From Hyperoplus lanceolatus (lineage: Eukaryota; Chordata; Actinopteri; Uranoscopiformes; Ammodytidae): a stretch of DNA of 64,000 nucleotides. Both the position numbers and the translations under genes were made by a program. The DNA is taken from assembly GCA_026929865.2 (NCBI GenBank), contig CM049416.1:17229001-17293000 (forward strand), in the 5' to 3' direction. Within the stretch, counting starts at the first letter, position 1. Each line of letters begins with the position of its first letter. The notes below the pieces were generated by a model. It was not told the DNA's origin, made no database searches, and was given only the letters and a program-made list of their open reading frames with translations. Below, one piece after another: positions 61,014 to 64,000 of the stretch.

Positions 61014-61050
<37 letters not shown>
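61014..61050. repeat. (TG)n microsatellite
   Basis: TG dinucleotide run in the synaptotagmin intron. Confidence 0.9.
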
Positions 61051-61051
<1 letters not shown>

Positions 61052-61281
61052 TGTGCGTGTTGTCACTTTGTCTAGGACTTGAATACATCCAACATGATCT
61101 ATGTAAATGAGGGACTTCTCCAGCCTTATCTGCTGTGTTTTTTTGAACATCAGTGTGAGACCTTTATATACTGCTTTTATCCATTTGCACATGTAAGGTG
61201 TCATTGAGTGTAGTGAAAGATGCCTATAAATAAAATGGATTATTATTATTTGGTTATAAAATCAAGGCATCAGATTCAGCA

Positions 61282-61600
61282 TCACAAAGCTTTACGTTTG
61301 GGAATTTTGTCAACTAAGCTGGAAATTGTACCTTTCTCAGTGTTATTCCGTAGAATTTCAGCAGTGAACTCCCAGAAATCAGTTGCCAGTTCTGTCACAT
61401 CTACTCCCCCTGTTGGGTTTATCTGTATGAGTGAATTTTCGGTAGGTTTGTCTTTGATCAGCCACGGGCGGCTGTCACTGCTCATAGCAACCTTCAGTTC
61501 AGTGCCTAGCTATATCAGACTCTCGCAAAGGCAGACCTCTGTCATGTCAAGTTCAATCGCATACAGCATGTCTGGAGAAAAAAAAAGTCGAGCATAAAAG
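61282..61600 (-). pseudogene. Unidentified coding-like fragment
   Basis: On the minus strand, after an acceptor-like TTTCTCCAG near 61573, codons read DMLYAIELDMTEVCLCESLI, a stop, then LGTELKVAMSSDSRPWL and on to IPKRKAL before a stop at 61282-61284. The residue composition looks protein-like, and the frame breaks only once (TAG). It is followed by a repeat-like tail (CCAAATAATAATAATCC). I do not recognise the family. It may be a processed or mobile-element-borne gene remnant. Confidence 0.4.
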
Positions 61601-62929
61601 CTGGGAAATGTCAAAAGATAACTTTAAAGACCTATTTTCGAAATTTGAATAGTTTGTAGTTACATTTTATGTTTTGCAATCGCGATCAAAGTTCAACTAC
61701 CTGTTAATGTTGCATTGCCTGTTAACCTTTTTCGTTCTCGCAGACCATATGGTTTACGAAGATAACGGCGGCAGATTTACCAATGAAAATTCTTGGTATA
61801 GTTTAAACCTGACCTGAGATTGCTTTCTGAGTGGCTTTTTGATGTTTCCATCTGACTCATTTTTAAAAGTGACGCATTTCCTGTGTGCTTGAATGTCATG
61901 TGATTCAGGTTTGAACAGCACTGCTTTTTATTTGCTTTTGAAGAAGTTGGATTGGAACTCACTTTCACCGGTTTTATTCACTTTTTTTTAAGCGAACTTG
62001 GGATAATTCAATTGACAAGTGGATCGAAACATAACTACGTACTGCTACAAAATTTCCAGTACATGTCATGTATCCTTCTTATGTCTATGGTATCATCTCA
62101 TATTGGCAATTGTGCCTAAAGTAAACACAATAGAACAATAGAATTGGGATTAGGCCAAAATAAACACACCTGTGGCGCCACATCACTGCCATCCAGACTG
62201 CCCCTTATCTTCCCTGGCTGGCAGATGAGAACTTGGCATTATTGAGTTTTTTGGGAAAAGGCTCCCTGCTGCTGGTATACTATACTATATTTTTCTCCCT
62301 CACATATGTGTTTATATGGAGGATGCTCATCTTCAGACCTGGATCTTGGCCTATAGTTTGATGAGGAGATGCACAATCAGCGGTGCATGCAGTTCCTTTA
62401 GGAGGCTAGAATATTTTTTTTTTGGGACAAGAGACAAGCTTTGAGCCAATAAGGTTTGCCAGAGTTCAGTAGAGCCCCTATATCTACCTATGTCTAAATT
62501 AAGTGTGGTTATACTTACACTTTGTATTTCAAGCTGTTGAATCTTTGCCAGTCGATGTGACTCACTTGGGTTATTTTGGCTATGGGCTGTGAACTTCCAA
62601 CAGCTACGTTATGAGTACAGAAATACGCCAGAGCAAATAAATTCCTCAAATATTTCCGTGTTCATCTCAGCGTGCACGGGCGACTGCGGGCGCTGCTAAG
62701 TCGAGCCAAATGAACACCAATACACGCGGGGTTAAATATAGGCTGGCTGTCATCTTAGCTTTTTCTCCCATCATTTCGCGTTTGCTACGGCGGGTGCACT
62801 CAGGGGTGACTGTCGGTTTAGTTTTCCACATTCAACTCAGCGGTGAATGACACACACAAACACGAACACACACACTGCCTCCACAAGATCAGAGGGTGAT
62901 CTTTGTGATATCGTGTCGCAGTCTTGCTT

Positions 62930-63352
62930 GTACGTGGGATGTAATCCCGGCGATGGAAACCTTAGTTTTCCCTGGTGGAGACGAGACGGTGTGGATCCTC
63001 TGGCAGCATCCACACTATTCGCACTTTACTTAGTATTACCATGTAATCACCTGGTCAATGATTAAATTCCTTCGTGATTTTCTCTACTTATGACATCTAT
63101 TGCAGCATGTCCGTCCTGGGAGAGGGATCCCTTACTCTGTCGACTCTCCCTGAGATTTCTTCAATTTTTTTATTCCCGGTAAAGGGTTTTTTCTGGGAGT
63201 TTTTTCTCAGCCGAGCTAAGGGTGTAAGGGCAGGCTGTCATATTGTGTCATATTGTATCATATATCATATTGTATGAAATGTAAAGCCCACTGAGACAAA
63301 TGTATTTGTGATTTTGGGCTATACAAATAAAACTGATTTGATTTGATTTACA
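62930..63352 (+). repeat. Retroposon 3' end common in fish
   Basis: The order CCGTCCTGGGAGAGGGATCC, TTTTTCTGGGAGTTTTTTCT, AAGCCCACTGAGACAAATGT and GGGCTATACAAATAAAACTG with a (GATTT)n tail is the conserved 3' region of an abundant teleost interspersed repeat. No coding region is attached. Confidence 0.65.
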
Positions 63353-64000
63353 ATGTTAATCTTAATGACCTCAAAGCTTAAAGATCTCATCTATTTATTT
63401 GTATGTACATATTCCTTCGTGTTTCTATGTATTTAAAGTTACAGTGCGTCATTACAACACCACTGTTGACACATATATAGGGTAACATTTAGCTCACTGA
63501 ACTTTAACTTATAGATATCATCATGAAAATGTACATTTCGGAACTTTAATTTATACTTCTATGAAGGAAGACATATAATGGCAACAAAATAGCCAAGAAT
63601 CTCAATATTTACCAGATTACACCACACATATGTGTTGAAAGAGTTGTTGATGACTTTGCCTGTTGATGCAATTACTATGTTTTGTAACTCATTGTCATGC
63701 CTTAAGACTCTTTTGTAGAACTGTTTGGTCTAACTGCCTACCAGAGTTTAATTTTCTTTGAAATCTGATTGCCTGAAACTTAACACAATCAGTGGATTTG
63801 TTTTCCAACTATACCCTCCTTTGAAAGCAGACAGAGAGGAGTAACTTGTCTGCAATGAGGCTGGGATTATTTTGAGACGACAGCTAAAGAGCACGGTGCT
63901 CGGTGCATCACCACAATAAGTGGCGACAATCCCAAGTAGCACAAAAAGTAAACTCCACCATTTGAGCGTTTTACAAAATATACTTCAAAGGTCGTTTTTT
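63353..64000 (-). other. Synaptotagmin intron to window edge
   Basis: A short segment near 63473-63520 (GGTAACATTTAG and ACTTATAGATATCATCATGA) also occurs in ppfibp1 intron 19 near 37019-37055, so it belongs to another dispersed repeat. No exon was seen. Confidence 0.45.

Overview
This window is nuclear DNA from a ray-finned fish, most likely a spiny-rayed teleost. The evidence is compact intron-split vertebrate genes with GT-AG junctions, long CA/TG microsatellites, and a dense load of teleost-type mobile elements: Tc1, hAT and piggyBac-like DNA elements, L2-like LINE fragments and a tRNA-derived SINE. There are no bacterial-type operons, CRISPR arrays or intact RNA genes.

Three protein genes can be read. 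(1) A liprin-beta gene, closest to ppfibp1, lies on the + strand. Its coding region runs from 17056 to 40632 in 25 exons that I joined by splice site and phase. They give one open frame of 886 residues with an N-terminal conserved segment, a coiled coil and three SAM domains. A 5' untranslated exon near 7.2-7.4 kb is only a guess. (2) A complete NADH-cytochrome b5 reductase gene, closest to cyb5r3, lies on the - strand at 42693-46091. It has nine exons and encodes 299 residues, and it is tail-to-tail with ppfibp1. (3) The last two coding exons of a synaptotagmin, closest to syt1, lie on the - strand at 52773-52979 and 58805-58938, covering most of the C2B domain. The rest of that gene lies beyond the right edge.

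Layout: 1-6.8 kb is intergenic and built largely from a piggyBac-like short element (173-940), a hAT element carrying a BED-finger fragment and a SINE (1847-2931), and another hAT-like element (4795-6129). 6.8-17 kb holds a possible ppfibp1 promoter and first exon, then a large intron with more elements. 17-42 kb is ppfibp1. 42-46.3 kb is cyb5r3. 46.6-47.2 kb is a short inverted-repeat element. 48.8-52.8 kb is probably the long 3' UTR of the synaptotagmin. 53-64 kb is synaptotagmin intron, with two adjacent DNA transposons at 54.7-57.4 kb, one of them a Tc1 element whose transposase is open except for one stop codon.

The most unusual structure is in ppfibp1 intron 1 (18.45-21.14 kb). A roughly 330-bp tandem duplication copied the intron end, the splice acceptor and the first 26 bases of exon 2. 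A LINE then inserted into the second copy, a DNA transposon into the LINE, and another LINE fragment into the transposon. I see no clearly new functional system. The strongest leads are this decoy exon, the transposon with palindromic GGGGTGATTTGTGC motifs, the conserved 33-nt cassette exon, and the cyb5r3 N-terminus that lacks a myristoylation signal.
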